A DNA stretch of 64,000 bases from Pseudanabaena sp. Chao 1811 (GTDB taxonomy: Bacteria > Cyanobacteriota > Cyanobacteriia > Pseudanabaenales > Pseudanabaenaceae): contig NZ_CP101416.1 of assembly GCF_027942295.1 (NCBI RefSeq), forward strand, positions 4,450,501 through 4,514,500, given 5' to 3'. The position numbers and the translations under genes are program-made. The notes under the pieces were generated by a model. The model was given only the letters and a program-made list of their open reading frames with translations, did not search any database and was not told the origin of the DNA. How positions within the stretch are numbered: the stretch's first letter is position 1; every line of letters starts with the position of its first letter. Of the stretch, positions 16,256-24,423 are shown in pieces.

Positions 16256-16468
16256 ATGTCTAAAATCACACTAGATAAAGGTCAAGAGCAGTACATTGTG
16301 GATGCTAACGGTAATAAAACAGCCGTGATTTTAGATATTGAGCTATATGAACAAATGTTAGAAGATATTCACGATTTAGCGGTTGTTGCTGAGAGGCGAT
16401 CGCAACAGTCGATAAGTTTAGCTGAAATGAAAGAAAGGCTAAGTCTCAATGGAACCCTATCAAATTAG
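16256..16468 (+). CDS. Phd/YefM-type antitoxin (orphan)
   Basis: A 70-aa protein resembling Phd/YefM-family antitoxins: an N-terminal DNA-binding part ('QYIVDANGNKTAVILDIELYEQML') and a flexible C-terminal arm that would wrap the toxin. Antitoxins of this class repress their own operon and neutralise a RelE/ParE-type RNase. Here the overlapping partner has been reduced to a 23-codon remnant (16449-16520), so the antitoxin stands alone. Start at ATG 16256, 63 nt beyond the preceding palindrome. Confidence 0.75.
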   Translation: MSKITLDKGQEQYIVDANGNKTAVILDIELYEQMLEDIHDLAVVAERRSQQSISLAEMKERLSLNGTLSN

Positions 16469-16520
16469 TATTCTGATTCATTATGTGCGTCATCGCCGTG
16501 AAGTTTATCGAGATCTTTGA
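16449..16520 (+). pseudogene. Remnant of a RelE/ParE-type toxin with internal deletion
   Basis: A 23-codon frame starts at ATG 16449, overlapping the antitoxin end by 20 nt as is usual in such operons. It encodes MEPYQIS, typical of a toxin N-terminus, joined to ILIHYVRHRREVYRDL, typical of a RelE/ParE C-terminus, then TGA. The middle of about 70 residues is missing in frame. Reading it as a deletion derivative rests on motif resemblance; the fragment is too short for certainty. Confidence 0.6.
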
Positions 16521-16540
16521 CTAGGGAAATAAATAGTCAG

Positions 16541-16733
16541 GATCGCGGATTAGACGGATTATTGGATTTCACGGATTTTGAGTAGCTGTGCAGAATCAAA
16601 CTGAAAACGCAAGGATTGAGATCTCCGACTTTTTCTAGACAAGCGAAGGGGATTTGCAAGTTCACAAAAAAGTCGGAGATCTGGGCATATCTAAAAATCC
16701 GTGTCATCCCTAAATCCGTCTAATCCGTGTTCT
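16541..16733. repeat. Nested inverted repeat, MITE-like
   Basis: About 190 bp. The outer arms (16541-16579 and 16693-16733) share CGGATTAGACGGATT and CACGGATTT in inverted order. A second inner pair reads GATCTCCGACTTTTT near 16620 and AAAAAGTCGGAGATC near 16667. Non-coding. It differs from MITE families A and B. Confidence 0.7.
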
Positions 16734-16740
16734 CACTTAT

Positions 16741-18255
16741 TTATCCCCCAATGAGAACCTTGACTAACAACCCAACTCCCAAAGCCGCCAAACCAGTCGC
16801 AAAAAGTATCATTGTTGCTTTCCATTTTCCAACAGATTCAAGTAATTCTACGCTAGCCACACTCCCAGCCACAGCCACATTCACAGCCATGACCCAACCC
16901 CAAGCCCAACCCATAGACCAAACCCAACCCCAAGCCCAACCCCAAGCCCCAGACATAGCCCCAATACCACACCAAACCCAAGTCCAAGCCCCAGCCCCAG
17001 ACATAGCCCAAGTACCAGCCCAAGTACCAGCCCAAGTACCGACACTTAAAAATTCTATGAAAGAAAGAGATTTGTCATAAGCGATGGCGATTTGAACAAT
17101 CAGTAAAATTGAAAGTATGGCATTTATTCCTCCAATAGCAAATGCTAGTAGAAAATTTCTCCAGAATCTTTTCAGTTTACTTTCTTTCTCTAATTTATTG
17201 AGCCAACCACCGACTAAAGGAGAGATAGAAATCATTACAATTGGCTCAAGCAGAAGTAGCCAAACCGACAATTTTACTTGAGTAACAGCAAAAGTTATCC
17301 CAATAATAGCGTAAATAGTGAAACTTGTTTCTAATGCAATCCATGTGGATTTTTTGATGAGAGAAGATGGGGATGTTTGTCTGAATGAGGGCTTAGGCGG
17401 TTTGGGTATCAGTGTCGGTGGAATTAGTTCATCAATCCATTTTTGTACCGATTTCGGACGATCGCTTGCCTTCAACTTCATCCCATGCAAAATCGCCTTC
17501 TCCACCCGACCATCAATATTTGGCTGAATCTGTCTCGGTGGAACTAGCGCCGCCCCCGCCACGATATTAAAAGAAGGAGTAGGACGTTCCGCAGTCAATG
17601 CAAAATAGAGCGCTGCCGCCAACCCATAGACATCTGTATACGCCCCACGCTTAGCATTCTCGTCATACTGCTCAATCGGTGCAAACCCATCACACGCCAT
17701 CGCCGTATGTTTACCCGTCTTATCCTGTACAAACTCCCGCGCCAAACCAAAATCAATTAGCACCGCATTGTTTGTCCGCCGTCGAATCATGATGTTGTTA
17801 GGATTGAGATCGCGATGTAAAAGAGGCTCATCGAGATTGTGCATATATTCCAACGCACTACCAATTTGCTGGATATAGCCCAAAGCCTCCGACTCAGGCA
17901 AAGCCCCCTTTCTCTTGACTCTTTCCCCCAGAGTTTCACCATCGATCCACTCCATCACCATGCACCACAGATCTTCACGAATATCTTTGTGTTGAAAGAT
18001 ATCCAAAATTTTTACAATGTGTCGATGCTTGCAACCTCTTAGTAAAAATGCCTCTTTATGGAATTTTCTTTGTAAGTTAGCAAACTTACGATCACTCTCA
18101 TTTTGTTCTTTATCAGTGGGTGTCTTTATTACCACCTTTAAACCGTCTTCACGAATTGCCAAATAAGCAATACCAAAACCTCCCTCACCGATCGCCTTTT
18201 TGATTTTGTATTGGTAATTCGTGCCATCAATCAGCCAGCCTTCTGCAAAAGCCAT
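16741..18255 (-). CDS. Ser/Thr protein kinase with Trp-rich membrane C-terminus
   Basis: A 504-aa Hanks-type kinase. The glycine loop is GEGGFGIAY (about 23-31), the ATP lysine is in VVIKTP, the catalytic loop is HRDLNPNN (from residue 147), and the Mg-binding DFGLA and activation segment 'GFAPIEQY' follow. Residues about 300-400 contain three hydrophobic spans. Residues about 403-470 are a low-complexity membrane stretch made of GTWAGTWAG and WGWAWGWVW runs, followed by a final span. Cyanobacterial kinases often pair such domains with membrane anchors; the Trp/Gly/Ala tract is unusual. Autophosphorylation and targets are not deducible. Single gene. Confidence 0.85.
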   Translation of the reverse strand: MAFAEGWLIDGTNYQYKIKKAIGEGGFGIAYLAIREDGLKVVIKTPTDKEQNESDRKFANLQRKFHKEAFLLRGCKHRHIVKILDIFQHKDIREDLWCMVMEWIDGETLGERVKRKGALPESEALGYIQQIGSALEYMHNLDEPLLHRDLNPNNIMIRRRTNNAVLIDFGLAREFVQDKTGKHTAMACDGFAPIEQYDENAKRGAYTDVYGLAAALYFALTAERPTPSFNIVAGAALVPPRQIQPNIDGRVEKAILHGMKLKASDRPKSVQKWIDELIPPTLIPKPPKPSFRQTSPSSLIKKSTWIALETSFTIYAIIGITFAVTQVKLSVWLLLLEPIVMISISPLVGGWLNKLEKESKLKRFWRNFLLAFAIGGINAILSILLIVQIAIAYDKSLSFIEFLSVGTWAGTWAGTWAMSGAGAWTWVWCGIGAMSGAWGWAWGWVWSMGWAWGWVMAVNVAVAGSVASVELLESVGKWKATMILFATGLAALGVGLLVKVLIGG

Positions 18256-18334
18256 AAACCCATACTCACGGTGAGGTTATTTGAAAAAGTTCACGATTCT
18301 AATCATATAGCAATGCCAGTTTTGCTTGGGACAC

Positions 18335-18386
18335 AAAGCACAAGGGAGTAATGGCGCAAAGTACCGCCATTACTCCCTTGTGCTTT
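18335..18386. repeat. Palindrome, 22-23-bp arms, 7-nt centre
   Basis: AAAGCACAAGGGAGTAATGG and its complement surround a short GC-rich loop. It lies between two minus-strand genes, in the upstream region of the kinase. Confidence 0.8.
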
Positions 18387-18427
18387 ATATGAATGGCTCC
18401 TATTCGTAGGAATCATATCTGTATAAG

Positions 18428-18450
18428 AAAGAGCGCTATGCGCTCTTTTT
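18428..18450 (-). terminator. Hairpin downstream of dienelactone hydrolase gene
   Basis: AAAGAGCGC-TAT-GCGCTCTTT, a perfect 9-bp stem of the GC-NNN-GC type, 3 nt from the minus-strand gene's stop codon at 18453. It is an intrinsic-terminator candidate. Confidence 0.7.
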
Positions 18451-18452
18451 GA

Positions 18453-19283
18453 TTAAACTCCGTTTTTCTTAAACCAAGCTTTCAATCGTTTCCAGCCATC
18501 TTCAGCTTCTTTTTGGCGGTAGGAGGGGCGATAATCAGCATTAAAAGCATGGGGAGCTTCAGGATAGACAACAATTTCGGAGTTAACACTGCAACCCTTA
18601 AGTTGCTCGCGCATTTGCTCAACTGTCTCTAGGGGAATACCCGTATCTTTGCCGCCGTAAAGTCCTAAAACTGGCACTTGTAAATTTTTAGCGATATCAA
18701 TGGGATGCTTCGGTGTGAGTTCTGTCGATTCACCCACCAGTCTGCCATACCAAGCTACACCAGCCTTGACCTTAGGATTATGGGCTGCATAGAGCCATGT
18801 AATCCTGCCGCCCCAGCAGAATCCTGTAATCCCCAACTTTTGAATATCGCCCTGTGCAGATTTGGCTGCCCATTCTACGGTTGCGTCAAGATCAGCAAAT
18901 ACCTGAGCATCAGGAACCTTGTTCACAATCGGTCTAATTTGAGCAATATCGGCTAGTTTTGATACATCACCTTGGCGATAAAACAATTCGGGGGCGATCG
19001 CTAAATATCCTAATTTGGCTAGGCGACGACATACATCTTGAATATGGGCATGAACGCCAAAAATTTCTTGGATTACTAAAATTACGGGGAAATTTTTTCC
19101 TCTGGCGGGTTGTGCTCGATAGGCGGGAATCGTGCCATCGCTGACAGGAATTTTTACTTCTCCTGCAATTAGTCCCTTACTAGTGGTGGTAATTACTTTC
19201 GCGGAAATGGGCTGAACAGCGATCGCAAATCCAGCAGTTAGGCTACTAACGGCGATAAACTCGCGCCTTGTAAGTCTTGACAT
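18453..19283 (-). CDS. Dienelactone-hydrolase-family protein with Tat signal
   Basis: A 276-aa alpha/beta hydrolase. The N-terminus TRREFIAVS is a twin-arginine motif followed by a hydrophobic segment and a 'SAKV' cleavage region, so it should be exported folded to the periplasm. The catalytic triad is visible: nucleophile Cys in GFCWGGR (about 153), Asp in '[10 protein letters not shown]' (about 205) and His in 'EAPHAFNAD' (about 250). Family members hydrolyse dienelactones or related esters; the real substrate is unknown. Start at ATG 19283. Confidence 0.85.
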   Translation of the reverse strand: MSRLTRREFIAVSSLTAGFAIAVQPISAKVITTTSKGLIAGEVKIPVSDGTIPAYRAQPARGKNFPVILVIQEIFGVHAHIQDVCRRLAKLGYLAIAPELFYRQGDVSKLADIAQIRPIVNKVPDAQVFADLDATVEWAAKSAQGDIQKLGITGFCWGGRITWLYAAHNPKVKAGVAWYGRLVGESTELTPKHPIDIAKNLQVPVLGLYGGKDTGIPLETVEQMREQLKGCSVNSEIVVYPEAPHAFNADYRPSYRQKEAEDGWKRLKAWFKKNGV

Positions 19284-19415
19284 TAATATAATCTCTCAAA
19301 ATCTCTTAAAAATCAATAAGACGATAAGCACAGCTCATCGCCTCATCATATTTATTCTGCATCCTAAAAATGAAAATTGATGTATTGCAGATTTCGTCTT
19401 CTCAACAATGAATCA

Positions 19416-19488
19416 CCCCGCCGCAAGCGGACGGGGTATCAAATTCTTTTTTACTAGAATATACTCACACCGCAGAACGGTGGGGTAT
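19416..19488. repeat. Pair of GC-rich imperfect palindromes, possible IS200/IS605 end remnant
   Basis: CCCCGCCGCAAGCGGACGGGG (19416-19436) folds as a stem with a bulge. CACCGCAGAACGGTG (19468-19482) is a second hairpin. Both are followed by GGGGTAT. Sub-terminal hairpins of this kind are typical of IS200/IS605 ends, but no transposase is present, so this is only a suggestion. Confidence 0.4.
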
Positions 19489-19504
19489 TTACCCTCTTAG
19501 TTCA

Positions 19505-19533
19505 AATAAAGTGGCACTGCGTGCCACTTTATT
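19505..19533. repeat. Palindrome, perfect 13-bp arms, centre TGC
   Basis: AATAAAGTGGCAC-TGC-GTGCCACTTTATT, 17 nt left of MITE-B copy 3. On the minus strand it may be the original terminator of gpmI, now separated from its stop codon by the MITE. Confidence 0.8.
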
Positions 19534-19550
19534 GCTGTTTATGACTATTT

Positions 19551-19697
19551 AACGCGAGTTCGGGATAATTTTAAACGGGCTTTGAGAGAGAGTTTGCGTA
19601 ACAAACCCTCTCTCAAAGCCCAAAAGTAAAAGCCTTGCTACGCAAGGCTTTTACTTTTGGGCTGTTAAAATTTGCTAGCCTAACCCGAACTGACGTT
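19551..19697. repeat. MITE-B copy 3
   Basis: 147-bp element, nearly identical to copy 2 over both internal hairpins. Its right terminal repeat (CCCGAACTGACGTT) ends inside the gpmI stop codon (19696-19698), so the element abuts the last codon of that gene exactly. Confidence 0.85.
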
Positions 19698-21300
19698 ATT
19701 TACCAATTTTTACTGGTGTTTTGAGTTTTTTGACTTCATAGTTGGCTGGTTCCAACAGAGAAACACCTGTCATTTCTGCGGGCTGGGGAATTTGCAGAAT
19801 TTCTAAAATTGTGGGAGCAATGTCTGCGAGACGACCACCTGTGGGCTTTAGTTTGACATCTGCACCATGACCATGGATCTTGCGCCCCTCACCCTCTACC
19901 AAAATAAATGGCACGGGGTTACTAGAATGGGCTGTCCAAGGATTACCATCGTCATCCCACATATACTCTGCATTACCATGATCGGCAGTAATTAATGCCG
20001 TACCACCTGCATTGGCAATGCTAGCCAATAGATTACCTAAACATCGATCAACATGTTCCAGAGCCTTGATCGTAGCTTCAAAGTTACCAGTATGTCCGAC
20101 CATATCAGGGTTGGCATAGTTAATTACGATCAACGAATAAATCCGCTTGGCGATCGCCTCTGAAGCAATTCTAGTTACCTCAGTTGCTGACATTGCTGGC
20201 TCTTGGTCATAGGTTGATACCCTTGGACTATTAACCAAAACGCGATCGTCACCTTCACTAGCCTCTTCCATACCACCATCAAAGAAATAGGTGACATGGG
20301 CATACTTTTCAGTTTCGGCTAGGCGTAGTTGTTTCAGTCCATGACTTGCGACAACTGGCCCAAGCAGGTTGGTCAAGTTTTGAGGCAAAAAGGCGACAGG
20401 TACTGGCAATGAACTGTCGTACTGAGTAAATGTAGCAAAGGCTAACGACTCAATGCGATCGCGTTCAAATCCTGTAAAGTTTTCGGCGACGAGAGCTTGG
20501 GTAATTTCACGGGAGCGATCGGGACGGAAGTTAAAGCAAATAACACCATCACCTGCGGCGATCGCACCATGGGCAAGCCTTGTGGGGGGTAAAAATTCGT
20601 CAGTGATTTTTTCCTTATAAGCTGCTTCCAACACCTCAGCCGCCGACGTTAATTCTGTCGTGATTTGGTCATTAGTCAGCACTTCATAGGCTTTTTGGAC
20701 ACGATCCCAGCGCTTGTCGCGATCCATAACGTAGTAGCGACCACTGATTGTGACGATGCGCCCAGTACCAATCTTATTAAGATGTGCTTGCAATAGCTTA
20801 ATAAAGTTAATGCCAGATTGTGGCAAGGTGTCGCGACCGTCGGTAATAGCGTGGATACAGACATCTTGAATACCCTGTACCTTCGCTAAATCGATCAATC
20901 CTAATAAATGATCGATGTGGGAATGCACACCTCCATCGGAGCAAAGCCCAATCAAGTGCAATTTGCTATTGTTAGCTTTGACCTTGTCACAAACTCCAAC
21001 TAGTGCAGGATTTGACAACAACGAGCCGTCATCTACAGCATCAGAAATTCTAACTAATTCTTGGGGGACGACTCGACCTGCACCAATATTCAAATGACCA
21101 ACTTCTGAGTTGCCCATTTGTCCTTTGGGTAAGCCGACATCCTTGCCAGAGGCTTGGAGGAGAGTTTTGGGGTAAGTACTCCACAGACTATCTATGACGG
21201 GAGTATTTGCTGCGGCGATCGCATTGCCCTCGGTTTCTTCTCTATATCCCCAGCCGTCCAAAATGATCAGAACCAGTGGAGAAACAGACCCCGTTTGCAT
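19696..21300 (-). CDS. gpmI: 2,3-bisphosphoglycerate-independent phosphoglycerate mutase
   Basis: Cytoplasmic glycolytic/gluconeogenic enzyme interconverting 3- and 2-phosphoglycerate using two Mn ions. 534 aa, the normal length. Alkaline-phosphatase-type metal sites are visible: 'LIILDGWGYRE' near residue 11, the catalytic Ser in 'GQMGNSEVGHLNIGAGR' near 65, and 'ALITADHGNAEYMWDD' near 460. Start at ATG 21300. The stop codon TAA overlaps the first bases of MITE-B copy 3. Confidence 0.95.
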   Translation of the reverse strand: MQTGSVSPLVLIILDGWGYREETEGNAIAAANTPVIDSLWSTYPKTLLQASGKDVGLPKGQMGNSEVGHLNIGAGRVVPQELVRISDAVDDGSLLSNPALVGVCDKVKANNSKLHLIGLCSDGGVHSHIDHLLGLIDLAKVQGIQDVCIHAITDGRDTLPQSGINFIKLLQAHLNKIGTGRIVTISGRYYVMDRDKRWDRVQKAYEVLTNDQITTELTSAAEVLEAAYKEKITDEFLPPTRLAHGAIAAGDGVICFNFRPDRSREITQALVAENFTGFERDRIESLAFATFTQYDSSLPVPVAFLPQNLTNLLGPVVASHGLKQLRLAETEKYAHVTYFFDGGMEEASEGDDRVLVNSPRVSTYDQEPAMSATEVTRIASEAIAKRIYSLIVINYANPDMVGHTGNFEATIKALEHVDRCLGNLLASIANAGGTALITADHGNAEYMWDDDGNPWTAHSSNPVPFILVEGEGRKIHGHGADVKLKPTGGRLADIAPTILEILQIPQPAEMTGVSLLEPANYEVKKLKTPVKIGK

Positions 21301-21474
21301 AAAAGACAGTTCCTTGTTAAGTACACGTTCACTCCTTACTTGGCAATAATACCATTAGAGCAAATTTACGGATTATCTTAACAATACTTGGCAATTAGCG
21401 CGATCGCAATGTATCGCAGAAAACTTTTAACAAAACCGAAGATATAGCAGTCCTAAATCATTTGTAGATTTTGG

Positions 21475-21517
21475 GGTTTGTGGAAGCGCACCCCAGCGGG
21501 GTGCGCTTCCACAAACC
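21475..21517. repeat. Palindrome, perfect 20-bp arms, centre AGC
   Basis: GGTTTGTGGAAGCGCACCCC and its complement around AGC, in the 467-nt gap between the divergent genes gpmI and lysC. A weaker outer pair (TCCTAAAT / ATTTAGGA) encloses it. Confidence 0.85.
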
Positions 21518-21565
21518 ATTTAGGATAGCTATATATGGCAGTGTGCCAGCTATAGCCAAAACCCA

Positions 21566-21603
21566 GAAGAGAGAGTGGGGCACTAAGCGCCCCCACTCTC
21601 TTC
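21566..21603. repeat. Palindrome in the gpmI-lysC gap
   Basis: GAGAGTGGGG ... CCCCCACTCTC around a CACTAAGCG centre, with one bulged base. It is the second palindrome in this divergent promoter region. Apart from these two I see no other feature in the gap. Confidence 0.65.
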
Positions 21604-21767
21604 ATGATGGAGCAAAGCCTTGTATGGCGATCGTCTAGATGAAATGTATGATAGATAAGCTGTAATGCTTTGACTTGAATTAGTTAACTTGAGTGAGTTG
21701 ACTGGACTTAGGTTATTGGGCAGAACATCTTCAGAAATTCTCTCAGGTTTACAAAATTTCCCCACGA

Positions 21768-23594
21768 ATGGCGCTAATAGTTCAGAAATATGGTGGCTCC
21801 TCCGTAGCCGATGCCGATCGCATTAAAGCAGTGCGCGATCGTATTAAGCAGACAGTTGATGCTGGTAATCAAGTCGTCGTTGTTGTTTCCGCAATGGGCA
21901 AAACCACCGATGGTTTAGTTGCCCTTGCGGAGTCCGTATCCACAACCCATGCCCAGACCCTTGAAGAAATTGCCGCTAAAGAGCGTGAGACAGATCTGCT
22001 TTTGGCTACGGGAGAACAGGTGACGATCGCGTTGCTAAGTATGGCGTTACAGGCAGTGGGACAACCTGCGATCGCAATGAATGGCTCACAGGTGCGTGTC
22101 GTTACGGAGCCAAATCATACTCGTGCCAGAATTTTATATGTAGAGCCAGAGCAAATTAAAGCAGCATTAGCACTGGGTAAAGTGGTCATCGTTGCAGGTT
22201 TCCAAGGTGTTGCTATTGATGATGCAACGGGCTTACCAAGTACAGAAATTACAACCCTAGGTCGCGGTGGCTCTGACACCTCGGCTGTGGCAATCGCGGC
22301 GGCGATTGAGGCGGATGTTTGCGAAATTTATACCGATGTCCCCGGGATTCTCACCACTGATCCCCGCATTGTGCCGAAGGCGCAGATGCTTGATGAAATT
22401 ACCTGTGATGAAATGCTAGAGCTAGCCAGCTTAGGTGCTAAGGTCTTGCATCCGCGATCTGTGGAAATTGCGCGAAATTTCGGTGTAAAAATGTGCGTGC
22501 GATCGAGTTGGCTCGATGACGCTGGTACTGTAATCACTTCACCCCGCATAGGTACTGGCAATCTCAAAACCCTAGAAGTAAATCGTTTCGTGGAAAATGT
22601 TGCCATTGACTACGATCAAGTCAAAATTGCCCTACTACAAATTCCTGATCGCCCGGGGATTGCCGCACAATTATTTAAACCACTTGCTGAGCAGGGTATA
22701 AATGTCGATTTGATCATCCAAGCGGTGCAAGAGACTGAAGGCGTAAATGACATTGCCTTTACGATCCCCCAAGATCAGTTACAGCTAGCTGAGTTAGTAA
22801 CCCGTAGTCTAGAGATTGGAGCAAGTTCTGTCACCATTGATTCTAATGTTGCCAAAATCAGCATAATTGGTGTGGGTATGATCGGTCGTCCGGGGGTAGC
22901 AGCGAAGATGTTCTCTGCCCTTGCCGAAGCGGGGATCAATATCCAGATGATCTCGACATCAGAAATAAAAATCAGTTGTGTAATTGCGGCAACCGATGGT
23001 GAAGCTGCTATCGCTGCTCTCCAAAAAGCCTTTGATGTGCCTGTACAGACAGGAACATCCCAAGAAAAGAACATCGGTAATGCCAATAATCCACCAGTGC
23101 GAGGCGTTGCCCTCGATCGCAATCGCGCCAGAATCGCTGTCCAAAAAGTACCCGATCGTCCGGGGATGGCGGCGCAGATCCTTGAGCAATTAGCTGAACA
23201 AAATATTAGTTTGGATATGATCGTGCAGTCCCAGTCCGATCGCGATGTAAACGAAATTGCCTTTACGGTAGCAATTACAGATCTGGCTAAAGCAGAAACT
23301 GCACTGAAGCAGGTCGCGACCGATCTCGGTTATGGCGAAGTATCCTGTGATGACGATATTAGTAAAGTTAGCATCGTGGGATCAGGGATGATCAATCAAT
23401 CTGGTATTGCGGCACGGATGTTTGGAGCATTAGCAGATGCAGGCATTAATATTGAGATGATCGCTACATCTGAAATTAAAGTTAGCTGTGTAGTACGCGA
23501 TAATCAAGCGGAACAAGCGCTAAAACTAATTCATCAAGAATTTAATCTTTCTGGTGATCGCGCGATCGAAGTTCCTAGTGTTTTGAAAAAGTAG
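21768..23594 (+). CDS. lysC: Aspartate kinase, four-ACT cyanobacterial type
   Basis: First enzyme of the aspartate pathway (Lys, Thr, Met): ATP + L-aspartate to 4-phospho-L-aspartate. Residues about 1-245 are the kinase domain, with KYGGSSVAD at residues 7-15 and 'TTLGRGGSDTSAVA' near 170. Residues about 265-608 contain four ACT domains as two tandem pairs; 'VPDRPGMAAQ' and the earlier 'IPDRPGIAAQ' open the pairs, and 'INIQMISTSEIKISC' / 'INIEMIATSEIKVSC' close them. Four ACT domains are characteristic of cyanobacterial enzymes and imply feedback by Lys/Thr. The stop overlaps a palindrome (23593-23622). Confidence 0.95.
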   Translation: MALIVQKYGGSSVADADRIKAVRDRIKQTVDAGNQVVVVVSAMGKTTDGLVALAESVSTTHAQTLEEIAAKERETDLLLATGEQVTIALLSMALQAVGQPAIAMNGSQVRVVTEPNHTRARILYVEPEQIKAALALGKVVIVAGFQGVAIDDATGLPSTEITTLGRGGSDTSAVAIAAAIEADVCEIYTDVPGILTTDPRIVPKAQMLDEITCDEMLELASLGAKVLHPRSVEIARNFGVKMCVRSSWLDDAGTVITSPRIGTGNLKTLEVNRFVENVAIDYDQVKIALLQIPDRPGIAAQLFKPLAEQGINVDLIIQAVQETEGVNDIAFTIPQDQLQLAELVTRSLEIGASSVTIDSNVAKISIIGVGMIGRPGVAAKMFSALAEAGINIQMISTSEIKISCVIAATDGEAAIAALQKAFDVPVQTGTSQEKNIGNANNPPVRGVALDRNRARIAVQKVPDRPGMAAQILEQLAEQNISLDMIVQSQSDRDVNEIAFTVAITDLAKAETALKQVATDLGYGEVSCDDDISKVSIVGSGMINQSGIAARMFGALADAGINIEMIATSEIKVSCVVRDNQAEQALKLIHQEFNLSGDRAIEVPSVLKK

Positions 23595-23622
23595 TAAGTG
23601 GGCGCTTCGCGCCACACTTACT
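23593..23622. terminator. Palindrome at lysC end, centre TTC
   Basis: AGTAAGTGGGCGC-TTC-GCGCCACACTTACT, 13-bp arms with one bulge, beginning in the lysC stop codon. Probable terminator. Confidence 0.7.
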
Positions 23623-23663
23623 AAAGACGCTTTAAGATAAGTACATATTCCGCGAGCATTCCT

Positions 23664-24362
23664 ATGTCATCTGATAATTCTAGCGATCGCACTGATAAGT
23701 CTCCAGTCACACCGCCTTCTGATCCCAAGCAAATTCCACCTGTTCAAGAACGTTCGTTTAAAACGATCTTGGCTGATAATTTGCCAACTGTGGCAGTAGC
23801 GATCCTCTTAGCAGTTGGGGTACGGATATTTGTGGCAGAACCACGGTTTATCCCCTCTAGCTCTATGGAGCCCACCTTATTAATTGACGATCGCCTAATT
23901 ATTGATAAATTGTCCTTTCGTTGGCGCAAACCCGAACGTGGCGAAATAGTGGTATTTAATCCACCCAATAATCCTGTAGTTCCCGATGCTACTAAGGTCT
24001 ATATCAAGCGCGTGATTGGTTTACCTGGCGATCGCATTAGTATCCATGATGGCAAGGTATTTATTAATGATGCTCCTTTAAATGAGCCATACATCGCTGC
24101 CCCACCAAACTATACTTTGCCCACCCAAGACGATGCGCTGTGTCCCAACTGCTTTCGTCCCGATAATGTCCAAGCTGGTAAGGATCATCCCTTTTTCACA
24201 GTTCCTAATGGTAAGTATTGGGTAATGGGTGATAACCGCAACAACAGTTTGGATTCCCACGCATGGGGATTTATGCCAGAAGAAAATCTTGTCGGACGTG
24301 CGATGTTCCGCTATTGGCCCCTTGATAGCCGTGCTGGTAACTTAAGCGTTCCTAAATATTAA
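23664..24362 (+). CDS. lepB: Signal peptidase I (first of a tandem pair)
   Basis: Membrane-anchored type I signal peptidase of 232 aa that cleaves exported preproteins. One N-terminal membrane span (about 33-52). The catalytic Ser is in PSSSMEPTL (about 72) and the Lys in 'YIKRVIGLPGD' (about 116). Box E is 'VMGDNRNNSLDS'. Between the Lys box and box E it has an extra segment with CPNCFRPD (about 157-164) that the next gene lacks. The acidic N-terminal extension of about 30 aa is Pro-rich. The pair probably divides substrates or compartments. Confidence 0.9.
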   Translation: MSSDNSSDRTDKSPVTPPSDPKQIPPVQERSFKTILADNLPTVAVAILLAVGVRIFVAEPRFIPSSSMEPTLLIDDRLIIDKLSFRWRKPERGEIVVFNPPNNPVVPDATKVYIKRVIGLPGDRISIHDGKVFINDAPLNEPYIAAPPNYTLPTQDDALCPNCFRPDNVQAGKDHPFFTVPNGKYWVMGDNRNNSLDSHAWGFMPEENLVGRAMFRYWPLDSRAGNLSVPKY

Positions 24363-24391
24363 AATTATGGGCGCTAAGCGCCCATAATTTT
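24361..24391. repeat. Palindrome between the two lepB genes, centre TAA
   Basis: AAAATTATGGGCGC-TAA-GCGCCCATAATTTT, perfect 14-bp arms, starting within the first lepB stop codon region. Probably a terminator or attenuator between the two genes. Confidence 0.85.
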
Positions 24392-24423
24392 AATTAACTC
24401 AAAATATATATAGATAGTGATTC

